The notes beneath the pieces are model-generated. The model worked only from the letters and a program-made list of their open reading frames with translations, did not search any database and was not told the DNA's origin. A stretch of 64,000 nucleotides of DNA from Algorimicrobium sp002414705 (lineage in GTDB: Bacteria > Bacteroidota > Bacteroidia > Flavobacteriales > Flavobacteriaceae): NCBI GenBank assembly GCA_963972425.1, contig CAXAUF010000003.1, positions 66,635 through 130,634 on the forward strand, written 5' to 3'. Positions 52,702 through 61,430 of this stretch are shown here, in pieces. A program made the position numbers and the translations under genes. The first letter of the stretch is position 1, and the number at the start of each line of letters is the position of its first letter.

Positions 52702-53607
52702 ATGAAACATATATTCACCAGTATGGCCATTATTTTCGGATTTCAAATACTGATGTCGCAAACCATAAACCAACAAGTGAAAGATGAAGACGGCAAAGAC
52801 ATGCTTGTCGGAACTATTAATAAAGCTGGTTTAACACAAGTACCTTTTGGCGAATGGTTTAATAAAAATCACGATGCGTATGCCGTAAATGACAAAATTG
52901 TAAAACAGCTAAAAGACTCCTTAAATCAGTATACTATTAAAGCTTTTTTAGGAACTTGGTGTGGCGATAGCAAACGCGAAGTGCCTCAATTTTATAGTGT
53001 TTTAGAATTAGCTAATTTCCCTATGAATCAATTAGAGGTAATTGCTTTAGATCATTCTGAAACAGCTTATAAACAAGGTCCAAATGGTGAAGAAAAAGGT
53101 ATGAATATTCATAGAGTCCCAACGTTTATTTTTTATAAAAATGGTGAGGAAGTCAATCGGATTGTGGAATTCCCAAAAGAGACTTTAGAACGTGATATGC
53201 TAAAAATTGTAAACCATGAGAATTACTTTCCAAGTTATTATGTTGCCAATACACTTTACAACTTTATAGAAAAAAATAGTTTAGAAGACCTTAAAAAAAG
53301 CGAATTGAGTTTTCTTGCCACCTTTTTGGAATATTCGGAAGGCAGTAAAGAACTAAACACACTTGGGAATATATATTATTATGACAAACAATTTGATAAG
53401 GCGAATTATGTTTTTGATTTAAATAGCAAATTGTTTCCAAATCGGCATATTGTTTACACCAGTTTAGGGAAACTACAATTTGAAACCAAAAATTATTCTG
53501 AAGCTTTAAAAAACTATTATCAGTCCTTAAGTTTGTATCCTGATGATGCAAATGCTTTGGAAATGATTGAGAAGATTAAAGCCGCTAATACTAAAGACCA
53601 GGGCTGA
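52702..53607 (+). CDS. Exported thioredoxin-fold protein with CGDS site and TPR tail
   Basis: A 301-residue protein with an N-terminal signal (cleavage about LMSQ, residue 19). Residues about 70-175 are a thioredoxin-like domain: FLGTWCGDSKREVPQFY and the cis-proline RVPTFIFYKNGEEV. The active site is C-G-D-S, so the second redox Cys is a Ser; it can form mixed disulfides but not the internal disulfide needed for ordinary oxidation or reduction. Residues about 215-300 contain TPR-like helices (LGNIYYYDKQFDKANYVFDLN, LGKLQFETKNYSEALKNYYQS). It is a single-gene unit. It may hold or isomerise partners in the periplasm; this is an inference. Confidence 0.85.
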   Translation: MKHIFTSMAIIFGFQILMSQTINQQVKDEDGKDMLVGTINKAGLTQVPFGEWFNKNHDAYAVNDKIVKQLKDSLNQYTIKAFLGTWCGDSKREVPQFYSVLELANFPMNQLEVIALDHSETAYKQGPNGEEKGMNIHRVPTFIFYKNGEEVNRIVEFPKETLERDMLKIVNHENYFPSYYVANTLYNFIEKNSLEDLKKSELSFLATFLEYSEGSKELNTLGNIYYYDKQFDKANYVFDLNSKLFPNRHIVYTSLGKLQFETKNYSEALKNYYQSLSLYPDDANALEMIEKIKAANTKDQG

Positions 53608-53610
53608 TTT

Positions 53611-53655
53611 GCTTCTCGATACATCCCGATTTACAATCAGGACACTCGAAGTGAC
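53611..53655 (-). repeat. Copy of the GTCACTTCGAGTG...TATCGAGAAG interspersed element
   Basis: On the minus strand GTCACTTCGAGTG (53655-53643) and TATCGAGAAG are the same ends as in the element at 3044-3098. The middle differs (TCCTGATTGTAAATCGGGATG). This suggests related, diverged copies of one flavobacterial intergenic repeat. Confidence 0.5.
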
Positions 53656-53689
53656 GCAAAAATCAAGTTTACTACATACTAAAATAAAT

Positions 53690-53723
53690 AGACCTGACAG
53701 GTTTTTAAAAACCTGTTAGGTCT
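53690..53723. repeat. Long inverted repeat / hairpin beside the MutS-like gene
   Basis: AGACCTGACAGG (53690-53701) pairs with CCTGTTAGGTCT (53712-53723) with one G-T pair, around TTTTTAAAAA, which is self-complementary. It lies six bases after the MutS-like stop and could terminate that gene. It also resembles a known short Bacteroidetes repeat, 'GACCTGACAGGTTTT'. Confidence 0.6.
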
Positions 53724-53729
53724 ATCACT

Positions 53730-55502
53730 TTATATAATCTCCATTTTCTTCAATAAGAAACTCGCATTCATATTTTGACAAATACCTTTTTTGAATTTAT
53801 AGTCAAAAAAGAGTTCGTCATTAATAATTTGTGCATCGAAATAATAGTTTTTTACAGGCTCTAATTGCGTTTCTATTTCGCATAAACTTAAATCATGCGT
53901 CGCAATAATGCCTGTGGCATGGGATGCTACCAATTTTTCAACAAACTTTTTTGAACCAATGGCTTTATCGGTGGAATTGGTTCCTTTTAAAATTTCATCC
54001 AGAATAATAAAATACGGTTCGGTTTGAATCGCGTCTACAATAAATTTTAAACGCGTTAATTCCGAAAAGAAATAACTACTATCATCCGTTAGCGAATCGC
54101 TGGTACGCATACTTGTAATTAATTTAATGGGTTGGTAATTACTAGAAGTTGCACAAATTGGTAACCCAACATTTGCCATAACAATATGTAAAGAAACGGT
54201 TCGTAAAAACGTACTTTTTCCAGCCATATTAGCACCAGTTACAATAAAAAACTCCTGATTATTGATGGTTAAATCGCTAGCCACACGTTTTTTTGCATCT
54301 AATAACGGATGTCCCAAATGTTCAGAATTAATAGTTGTTTGTGTTGTTACAATAGTTGGAAATACATAATCCGGATGATTAAAGGCATAATTTCCTAAAC
54401 TGTTATAGGCATCAAAAAAGGATACAACTTCAAACCAATGCGAAACCGTTTCGTGGTATTGCGCAATCCACTGCTCTACTTTATAACTATTTTTTAAATC
54501 GATAAGAAAAAAGCCATTTCCTAAAATAGCCGAAATTAAATTGTTTCTATTGTCTAAGGCATCTAAATGTTTAGAAAACTTGGCGAAAATTTCCGATGCT
54601 TTTTGATGTTTTAATTGAATTTGATTTTGCTTTTCTTTTAGTTCACTGGATGAAAATGTTTCCTGTTCAATCTGATCTAAAAGCGTGGCATATTGTCTAA
54701 AGGTGTCTTTTACTTTATCCGTATTACTAGAAAGGTGATTTATCTTTTTCAAATAGACACCAGTAATTAATAATCCTAAAACTAACCAACCTAAAACTAG
54801 TATAGATGGAATAATTTCCAGGATAGATAATGCAACAACTAAAACAGAAGCCAGACTAAAAACAATTGGCAACCAACTCATGACTTTTGGTAAAAACAAC
54901 TTATGACTTTTAAGCCAATCTATAATTTTTACAGCAGGTGTTTCTACATGAATCAAAGATGCCACAGCAGAAAAATGCTGTCGCCAATCTGGTTTACTAG
55001 CTAATTCTTTAATCACTTCTTGTCGCGACTCAACGTTCGTAATATCATTGGCATTTAATGCATTTGCCAATGTTTTGGTCCCTTCGTTTATGGACGTTCT
55101 ATTTATAAATTGAAAGAAAGATCCTTTACCAAATAAATCAATATCTAAACTATAAAAATGGGTTGGGTTTTGAAATTCTAAACCCGTTGGTCGTTCATGA
55201 AAATCACCAGAAGCAATAGCCAATTCATCTTCATTAATGGCAACGAGAGCTTTATGAAGATTCCGTTGGTATTTAATATCAGTATATTTAGAGATAGTAA
55301 AAATAAACAGAGCCGTTCCAAAAATTCCAACTCCTGTTGCCACTTGCCAATTTTGAAACGTAACATAAATAGCTATTGCAGTTCCTACAAAAATACCAAG
55401 ACGCAACATGCTAAATGTAAAAAGCTTTTTATTAAACGCTTTTACTGCGGTTTGATGGTTTTCTAATTGATTTTGGTAATAGGTATTTGGTTCGTGTTTC
55501 AT
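53730..55502 (-). CDS. Membrane-anchored MutS-like ATPase
   Basis: A 590-residue protein. The C-terminal domain (about 395-590) is a MutS ATPase: VTGANMAGKSTFLRTV is the P-loop, MRTSDSLTDDSSYFFSELTRLK the signature block, YFIILDEILKGTNSTDK the Walker B and IIATHDLSL the following switch. There is no mismatch-recognition or connector domain. The N-terminal half has four hydrophobic stretches: two near 29-71 (LGIFVGTAIAIYV, GVGIFGTALFIFTI) and two near 208-251 (VFSLASVLVVALSI, VLGWLVLGLLITGVY). It therefore appears to sit in the membrane, unlike DNA-repair MutS. Function unknown; I recall similar proteins in Bacteroidetes. It starts 17 bp after the M28 peptidase stop. Confidence 0.88.
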   Translation of the reverse strand: MKHEPNTYYQNQLENHQTAVKAFNKKLFTFSMLRLGIFVGTAIAIYVTFQNWQVATGVGIFGTALFIFTISKYTDIKYQRNLHKALVAINEDELAIASGDFHERPTGLEFQNPTHFYSLDIDLFGKGSFFQFINRTSINEGTKTLANALNANDITNVESRQEVIKELASKPDWRQHFSAVASLIHVETPAVKIIDWLKSHKLFLPKVMSWLPIVFSLASVLVVALSILEIIPSILVLGWLVLGLLITGVYLKKINHLSSNTDKVKDTFRQYATLLDQIEQETFSSSELKEKQNQIQLKHQKASEIFAKFSKHLDALDNRNNLISAILGNGFFLIDLKNSYKVEQWIAQYHETVSHWFEVVSFFDAYNSLGNYAFNHPDYVFPTIVTTQTTINSEHLGHPLLDAKKRVASDLTINNQEFFIVTGANMAGKSTFLRTVSLHIVMANVGLPICATSSNYQPIKLITSMRTSDSLTDDSSYFFSELTRLKFIVDAIQTEPYFIILDEILKGTNSTDKAIGSKKFVEKLVASHATGIIATHDLSLCEIETQLEPVKNYYFDAQIINDELFFDYKFKKGICQNMNASFLLKKMEII

Positions 55503-55519
55503 GAAAGATTTTTAAACTA

Positions 55520-56434
55520 TTAGAATGTTAATGCATCAATTTGATGAAACATACTAATAATACTGTTTACAGTATTTTTATAAAATTCTGGATGAATATT
55601 TTCATAATCGTCCGTAGGTTGGTGATAATCCTCATGATCTTCAACACCAAAATATAAAAATGGAATATTCTTCATATGAAAAGGTGCATGATCTGACGAA
55701 AACATCCAGCTCTGTTTCCCATCAGTTCCATCATGTCCAGCAATAATGGTGATATCTTCAGATTTTTCTAGATTTTTATAAATGGTTTCCAATTGCGGAT
55801 TACTTTTAATTCCCGTAACGTATAATTCTTTATTCTCATTCCTAGAAACCATATCCATATTAACATTAAGAATAATAGACTTTAAGGGAACGATTGTATT
55901 ATTGATAAAAAATTTAGAGCCTTGAAGGCCTAATTCTTCGGCATCAAAAAAGGCTAAAATCACCGAGTGTTTTGGCGGATTTTTCTGAAAAAATTCGGCA
56001 AAAGCAAATAATGCACTCACTCCAGAAGCATCATCATCAGCTCCATTATAAATTTGATCATTTTTTATTCCTTCATGATCATAGTGCGCACTTATTACCA
56101 TATATTCTTCAGGATATTCAGTTCCTTTTATTGAAGCTAGAATATTAACGCCATTATAGGATTCATCTCTACTACTGAAAGTAAAAGGCTGTTCAAAATT
56201 ATCCACTAAAGGTGCCACTTGAAGCATTTTTAGTTGTTTAATAATATAGTTTTTGGCTTTTTCAGCACCAGGTGTTCCTGTTCGCCTACCTTCGTAAGCA
56301 TCGGATGCTAATTCCTTAACATGATTGAGCAAGTTTTCAGAATTAAAACTATAGGTGTTTTTTACCTGTCCAAAGGAAAGACAAGAGAACAGCATAATAA
56401 AAGCTGTTGACAGAATAAAATTAGTGCTTTTCAT
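55520..56434 (-). CDS. M28 family zinc peptidase
   Basis: A 304-residue exported aminopeptidase-type enzyme. The signal peptide ends about SFGQ(23). The zinc ligands appear in order: ISAHYDHEG (His, Asp), NGADDDASGVSALF (Asp), FFDAEELGLQGS (Glu-Glu), NMDMVSRN (Asp) and the last His in YHQPTDDYENI. Family members split N-terminal residues from peptides. It is immediately followed by the membrane MutS-like gene on the minus strand. The substrate is unknown. Confidence 0.93.
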   Translation of the reverse strand: MKSTNFILSTAFIMLFSCLSFGQVKNTYSFNSENLLNHVKELASDAYEGRRTGTPGAEKAKNYIIKQLKMLQVAPLVDNFEQPFTFSSRDESYNGVNILASIKGTEYPEEYMVISAHYDHEGIKNDQIYNGADDDASGVSALFAFAEFFQKNPPKHSVILAFFDAEELGLQGSKFFINNTIVPLKSIILNVNMDMVSRNENKELYVTGIKSNPQLETIYKNLEKSEDITIIAGHDGTDGKQSWMFSSDHAPFHMKNIPFLYFGVEDHEDYHQPTDDYENIHPEFYKNTVNSIISMFHQIDALTF

Positions 56435-56463
56435 TATTATAGATTATGAACATAAAGAAACAA

Positions 56464-56493
56464 AAAAATCCCAAGCTAACACTTGGGATTTTT
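56464..56493 (-). terminator. Terminator of the sdh operon
   Basis: AAAAATCCCAAG (56464-56475), loop CTAACA, CTTGGGATTTTT (56482-56493) is a perfect 12-bp stem. It lies just after sdhB on the minus strand. Confidence 0.9.
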
Positions 56494-56513
56494 ATAGATT
56501 TATTAAAATATTT

Positions 56514-57260
56514 TTATCCTTTTAAACTTGCTTTTAAATACTCACGATTCATACGTGCAATATTTTCTAAAGAAATTCCTTTAGGACATTCCACTTCGCA
56601 AGCTCCAGTATTGGTACAGTTACCAAAACCTTCTTCATCCATTTGTTTAACCATGTTTAAAACACGGTCTGTTGCTTCAATTTTACCTTGAGGCAATAAG
56701 GCAAATTGTGATACTTTAGCACCAACAAATAACATAGCTGATGAGTTTTTACAACTTGCTACACAAGCACCACAACCAATACAAGTTGCTGCACTAAAGG
56801 CATCGTCGGCATCGTGTTTGTTAACTGGAATAGCATTAGCATCGATAGTATTTCCTGAGGTATTTACCGAAATAAATCCACCTGCATGTTGAATACGATC
56901 GAAAGCACTTCTGTCTACAACTAAATCTTTAATTACCGGGAAAGCAGTTGCTCTAAATGGCTCGATAACAATCGTATCACCATCCTTGAACATACGCATG
57001 TGTAATTGGCAGGTTGTAACACCACGATCTGGACCATGAGCTTCACCATTAATATATAGGGAGCACATACCACAAATTCCTTCACGACAATCGTGATCAA
57101 ATTCTACAGGTTCGTCACCTTTATTAATTAAACCTTCGTTTAATACGTCCAACATTTCTAGGAAAGACATATCTGGTGAAACATCACTTATTGGATAATT
57201 AACCAATTTTCCTTTATCGTTAGCGTTTTTCTGACGCCATATTTTTAACGTTAAATTCAT
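56514..57260 (-). CDS. sdhB: Succinate dehydrogenase/fumarate reductase iron-sulfur subunit
   Basis: A 248-residue electron-transfer subunit. The [2Fe-2S] ligands are CREGICGMC...GVTTC (about 59-84); the [4Fe-4S] set is CIGCGACVASC (about 155-165); the third cluster ligands are CTNTGACEVECPKGI (about 211-225). It passes electrons from the FAD subunit to the membrane anchor and menaquinone. It follows sdhA by 11 bp. Length, cluster spacing and order fit the Bacteroidetes/epsilon-type SdhCAB complex with a single cytochrome anchor. Confidence 0.97.
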   Translation of the reverse strand: MNLTLKIWRQKNANDKGKLVNYPISDVSPDMSFLEMLDVLNEGLINKGDEPVEFDHDCREGICGMCSLYINGEAHGPDRGVTTCQLHMRMFKDGDTIVIEPFRATAFPVIKDLVVDRSAFDRIQHAGGFISVNTSGNTIDANAIPVNKHDADDAFSAATCIGCGACVASCKNSSAMLFVGAKVSQFALLPQGKIEATDRVLNMVKQMDEEGFGNCTNTGACEVECPKGISLENIARMNREYLKASLKG

Positions 57261-57271
57261 AGCTTTCCTTC

Positions 57272-59269
57272 TTATTTATAACTTCTTTCTTTAACTTCAA
57301 TGTTTTCGTAAACCAAGTCTTCCTTGTGTAAAACAGCATCTTTTGGTTCACCTTTAAATTCCCAAGCCGATACGTATTGAAACTCCTTTCTACGTTTAGC
57401 CTCACCTTCGGGTGTTTGATGTTCTTCTCTAAAATGACCACCTGCAGATTCTTCTCGTAATAAGGCATCTTTTGCAAATAATTCACCTAATTCTAAAAAG
57501 TCCGCTACACGTAAAGCTTTCGCTAATTCTTCGTTAAACTCTTCATTAGTTCCAGGTACTCTAACATCTTTCCAGAATTCTTTACGCAGTTCTGCAATTT
57601 CTGAAATAGCTGAATTTAAATCTTCTGCATTACGAGCCATACCACATTTGTTCCACATAATTTTACCTAAACGTTTATGGAAATAATCTACAGAATGTGT
57701 TCCTTTATTATCAATTAAATGTGCAATATTATCACGAACACTCTTTTCTGCTTCATCAAATGCTGGTGAATTTGTAGGAATTGGTCCTGTTCTAATATCA
57801 TCAGCTAAATAATCACCAATTGTGTATGGTAACACAAAATAACCATCCGCTAAACCTTGCATTAATGCCGAAGCACCTAATCTATTTGCTCCATGGTCAG
57901 AGAAATTAGCTTCACCAATGGCATACAATCCTGGCACTGTTGTTTGTAAGTTATAATCTACCCAGATTCCACCCATAGTATAGTGAACGGCAGGATAAAT
58001 CATCATAGGTGTTTCGTATGGATTCTGATCTACAATTTTCTCATACATCTGAAATAAGTTTCCATACTTATTTTTCACGACCTCTTGACCTAATTTTCTA
58101 ACAAGCGCATCATCACTTTCATCTAAACCTCTAACGTGTGCTTGCTCTTTTCCGTAGCGCATAAATGCTGCTGCAAAGTCTAAATAGACAGCTTCACCAG
58201 TTGCATTTACACCAAAACCAGCATCGCAACGTTCTTTAGCGGCACGTGACGCCACATCACGAGGTACTAAATTACCGAAAGCTGGATAACGACGTTCCAA
58301 GTAGTAATCACGATCTGCTTCTTCTAATTGTGTTGGCTTTAATTTACCTGCACGAATAGCGTCCACATCTTTTTTATGTTTTGGTACCCAAATACGACCA
58401 TCGTTACGTAACGATTCGGACATAAGGGTTAATTTTGATTGATGATCTCCTGAAACTGGAATACACGTTGGGTGAATTTGTGTGTAACATGGATTTGCAA
58501 AGTAAGCGCCACGTTTGTGAGCTTTCCAAGCAGCTGTTACATTACTTCCCATAGCATTTGTGGACAAGAAGAATACGTTTCCGTATCCACCAGTTCCTAA
58601 AACCACAGCGTGTGCTGAATGACGCTCAATTTCACCAGTTACTAAATTACGAGCAATAATACCACGTGCTTTTCCGTCTACAATAACTACGTCTAGCATT
58701 TCATGGCGGTTATACATTTTCACTTTACCGCGGCCAATTTGACGGTTTAATGCCGAATAAGCTCCTAACAATAATTGCTGCCCAGTTTGACCAGCAGCAT
58801 AGAAAGTTCTGGAAACTAATACACCACCAAACGAACGGTTATCTAATAATCCACCATATTCACGAGCAAAAGGAACACCTTGAGCCACACATTGGTCAAT
58901 TATATTTGCCGATACTTCTGCTAAACGATATACATTAGCTTCACGTGAACGGTAATCGCCACCTTTTACGGTATCATAAAATAAACGGTATGTTGAATCA
59001 CCATCACCTTGATAATTTTTAGCCGCATTAATTCCACCTTGTGCTGCAATAGAATGCGCACGTCTTGGAGAATCTTGAAAGCAAAAAGCTTTTACATTAT
59101 AACCCAACTCTGCTAACGTTGCTGCTGCAGATCCACCTGCTAAACCAGTACCAACAACAATAACGTCTATTAAACGCTTGTTGGCTGGATTTACCAGATT
59201 ATTTGAGTTTTTATAATTAGTCCATTTGTCAGCAAGAGGACCTTTTGGTATTTTAGAATCTAAAGCCAT
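57272..59269 (-). CDS. sdhA: Succinate dehydrogenase/fumarate reductase flavoprotein subunit
   Basis: A 665-residue subunit that oxidises succinate to fumarate with covalently bound FAD. It shows the dinucleotide motif VVGTGLAGGSAAATLAELG near residue 36, the flavin-attachment SPRRAHSIAAQGGIN (His about 73) and the active-site HPTCIPVSGDHQS. The C-terminal half has GANRLGASALMQGLADG. It lies between sdhC and sdhB with gaps of 14 and 11 bp, one transcript from a single promoter before sdhC. Confidence 0.97.
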   Translation of the reverse strand: MALDSKIPKGPLADKWTNYKNSNNLVNPANKRLIDVIVVGTGLAGGSAAATLAELGYNVKAFCFQDSPRRAHSIAAQGGINAAKNYQGDGDSTYRLFYDTVKGGDYRSREANVYRLAEVSANIIDQCVAQGVPFAREYGGLLDNRSFGGVLVSRTFYAAGQTGQQLLLGAYSALNRQIGRGKVKMYNRHEMLDVVIVDGKARGIIARNLVTGEIERHSAHAVVLGTGGYGNVFFLSTNAMGSNVTAAWKAHKRGAYFANPCYTQIHPTCIPVSGDHQSKLTLMSESLRNDGRIWVPKHKKDVDAIRAGKLKPTQLEEADRDYYLERRYPAFGNLVPRDVASRAAKERCDAGFGVNATGEAVYLDFAAAFMRYGKEQAHVRGLDESDDALVRKLGQEVVKNKYGNLFQMYEKIVDQNPYETPMMIYPAVHYTMGGIWVDYNLQTTVPGLYAIGEANFSDHGANRLGASALMQGLADGYFVLPYTIGDYLADDIRTGPIPTNSPAFDEAEKSVRDNIAHLIDNKGTHSVDYFHKRLGKIMWNKCGMARNAEDLNSAISEIAELRKEFWKDVRVPGTNEEFNEELAKALRVADFLELGELFAKDALLREESAGGHFREEHQTPEGEAKRRKEFQYVSAWEFKGEPKDAVLHKEDLVYENIEVKERSYK

Positions 59270-59283
59270 ATTAGATATATTTT

Positions 59284-59961
59284 TTAGTGATTAAGGTGAT
59301 GGAATAACGCAATAAAAATAAATCCTAATGGAATACCTATTGCGTATACTTTAGCAAAACCTTTTAAACTTTTTGTGTATTTGTTATTTGCTCCAACTGA
59401 TTGGAATGCGGACATAAAGCCATGCAGTAAATGCAGCGCTAAAAACACAAATGCCAAACAATAAGCAGCAACACGAATTGGGTTTTCAAATTTATGAACC
59501 AATTCCTCATAATATCTAAACCCTTCTCCATCGGCTAATAATCCAGACATATCGCCTTGAATATACTTGATGTTCATTTCTGGAAACCAGAAATCTATAA
59601 AATGAAGTATCATAAATGCCAAGATGGCCAGACCACTCCAAATCATGTTTCTACTCATCCAAGATGAATTGGCATTACCATTATTTTTGGCGTAGCTAAT
59701 TTTTCTAGCACTATTATTTTTAATCTCTAGAACAAATCCCATAACAAAATGAAAAATAACACCAAAAATTAAAACAGGCTGCATGAGATATTGAATAACC
59801 CAGAAAGTTCCCATAAAGTGAGAAACCTCATTAAATGTATCTGGATTAAATACCGATAACATGTTGATAGCAAAGTGCTGTAGTAAAAAAACCATTAGGA
59901 AGAGTGCCGAAAGTGCCATGGCAACTTTTCTTCCAATCGAAGAATTCAAAATTCCGCTCAT
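59284..59961 (-). CDS. sdhC: Succinate dehydrogenase cytochrome b subunit
   Basis: A 225-residue membrane anchor with five hydrophobic helices (about 13-33, 54-75, 103-125, 157-180 and 200-221). The His residues in helix ends (LLQHFA, MILHFIDFW, LHLLHGF) are the likely di-haem ligands of the single-chain cytochrome b558 type. It passes electrons to menaquinone. It is the first gene of sdhCAB, about 25 bases behind a near-perfect promoter. Confidence 0.95.
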   Translation of the reverse strand: MSGILNSSIGRKVAMALSALFLMVFLLQHFAINMLSVFNPDTFNEVSHFMGTFWVIQYLMQPVLIFGVIFHFVMGFVLEIKNNSARKISYAKNNGNANSSWMSRNMIWSGLAILAFMILHFIDFWFPEMNIKYIQGDMSGLLADGEGFRYYEELVHKFENPIRVAAYCLAFVFLALHLLHGFMSAFQSVGANNKYTKSLKGFAKVYAIGIPLGFIFIALFHHLNH

Positions 59962-59985
59962 TGTTGAAGTTTAATATTTATCTAA

Positions 59986-60017
59986 CAAAGATACGCTTCA
60001 AATCAGTTTTAGACAAA
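59986..60017 (-). promoter_or_regulatory. Promoter of sdhCAB
   Basis: On the minus strand TTTG (60017-60014), a 20-base spacer and TATCTTTG (59993-59986) match TTTG-N19/21-TAnnTTTG. The sdhC ATG is 24 bases downstream. Confidence 0.85.
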
Positions 60018-60055
60018 ATACAAACCTTAATATTATCTATTTAGAATGATTTTAA

Positions 60056-61291
60056 TTAAAAGTTAAATCGTGGGTTAACAATTGTATTATAAATTGACCC
60101 AAATGCATAATTAAACCCAAAGCTTGCATAGTAATTGTAACCAGATTGTAATTGCTGTTGTTGAAGTAACAATTCTTCTAAAGACACATTTCCTGCTGGA
60201 AGGTTTACTTGATTTCTAGTAATGCTATAACTACCATTAATATTAAAATTAAATCCTTTAAAAATTCGAATATTGGCTCCAAGATAAAAGGACAATGAGT
60301 TTAATGTGGTGTCGTGCAAATATTGCCTAAATGACGCTTCGCTAAAAATATTTCCCCATTCTTGGTTGATACTTCCTCCCAAATTAAGCTCATGCTCCCA
60401 AAGTGTTTCTTTTTCTTTTGCAAAAATGGTACGCTCAATATATTTTTGATACACAATTCCATTTCTATAAGATAGGGTTAATTGTTTTTTAGCAGATTGT
60501 TTATATTCAAAAAAGTTGTATTCTAATGCAGGTTTAAGAGACCAATAAAAATCTTTATTACTGTAGGTTGAAGCTCCTAAATCGGCAAAAAAACCATAAG
60601 ACCAATTATCATTAATGCTCAAAACATCACTTATAAATAAATATTTATTACTGTTTATGGCTATAATATCTTCATCACCATAAGTAAATGTTGATTTATC
60701 TTCACCTATTCCCAAACGCAATAAAAACTTATTCTCTTCAGTTACTCGTTTAATTGACAAATCGCCATTTAAATTACTGTATTTATTTGTTTCTTGACCG
60801 TTAAAATATCCATTAGCACCTAATCCAAATACCCAATAATCCCAAGGGTCATTTTCTTCTAATTTTTGTTCATTGTTTTCTGGTGAATCCACATTTACCG
60901 AAACAGAATCTGTTGCTCCTTTTTCAATCCAATACCTAACCAATCCTAATTTTAACTGGTCTAAAATCTGGTTTCGTACATCATCATTTGTCATATTAGT
61001 ATCTGTTGAAAAACTTAATTTGTACTTGATGTTTTCAAACGTATTTTTTCCAATAAAATCAATTTCATACAAACGACCACCACTTCCATTTTGTTGGGTT
61101 ACAAAAAATAGGTGTACATCACCTAAATTCTGATCTCTTACAAACTGGACATTCCCAAGATTTTGTTTTATATATGTATTATCGCATATATTACAATCAA
61201 GATATATTTTAAGTTCATCTAGTTTAACATCTTGTGAAAAAATAATAGCAGGAATAATTGATAACAATATCACTAAAGTCCGTTTTAGCAT
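60056..61291 (-). CDS. Outer-membrane beta-barrel protein with N-terminal Cys motif, function unknown
   Basis: A 411-residue exported protein (signal peptide to about IIFSQ, residue 20). The N-terminal part carries LDCNICDNTYIKQN, a C-x2-C motif, then VRDQNLGDVHLFFVTQQNGSGG and IDFIGKNTFENIKYKLSFS. The C-terminal half (about 150-411) is alternating strands ending in the aromatic PRFNF of an outer-membrane barrel. I recall a Bacteroidetes family with the same CNxCDxxYIKxxxxFVxYVRD start, annotated only as hypothetical. The extra Cys pair may be a disulfide or metal site. A single-gene unit upstream of sdhC. Confidence 0.75.
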   Translation of the reverse strand: MLKRTLVILLSIIPAIIFSQDVKLDELKIYLDCNICDNTYIKQNLGNVQFVRDQNLGDVHLFFVTQQNGSGGRLYEIDFIGKNTFENIKYKLSFSTDTNMTNDDVRNQILDQLKLGLVRYWIEKGATDSVSVNVDSPENNEQKLEENDPWDYWVFGLGANGYFNGQETNKYSNLNGDLSIKRVTEENKFLLRLGIGEDKSTFTYGDEDIIAINSNKYLFISDVLSINDNWSYGFFADLGASTYSNKDFYWSLKPALEYNFFEYKQSAKKQLTLSYRNGIVYQKYIERTIFAKEKETLWEHELNLGGSINQEWGNIFSEASFRQYLHDTTLNSLSFYLGANIRIFKGFNFNINGSYSITRNQVNLPAGNVSLEELLLQQQQLQSGYNYYASFGFNYAFGSIYNTIVNPRFNF

Positions 61292-61430
61292 AATTATAGC
61301 TTTATGTTTTTATTAATACTAAAACTAAAATGACTTCACACAGTAAGTGTCAAAAAAATGCAAAAGAAGTGCAAATCTTTGTGAAATATTAAAAAAGTGA
61401 GTGTCTGAAATAGGAAAAATTATTTATAAT

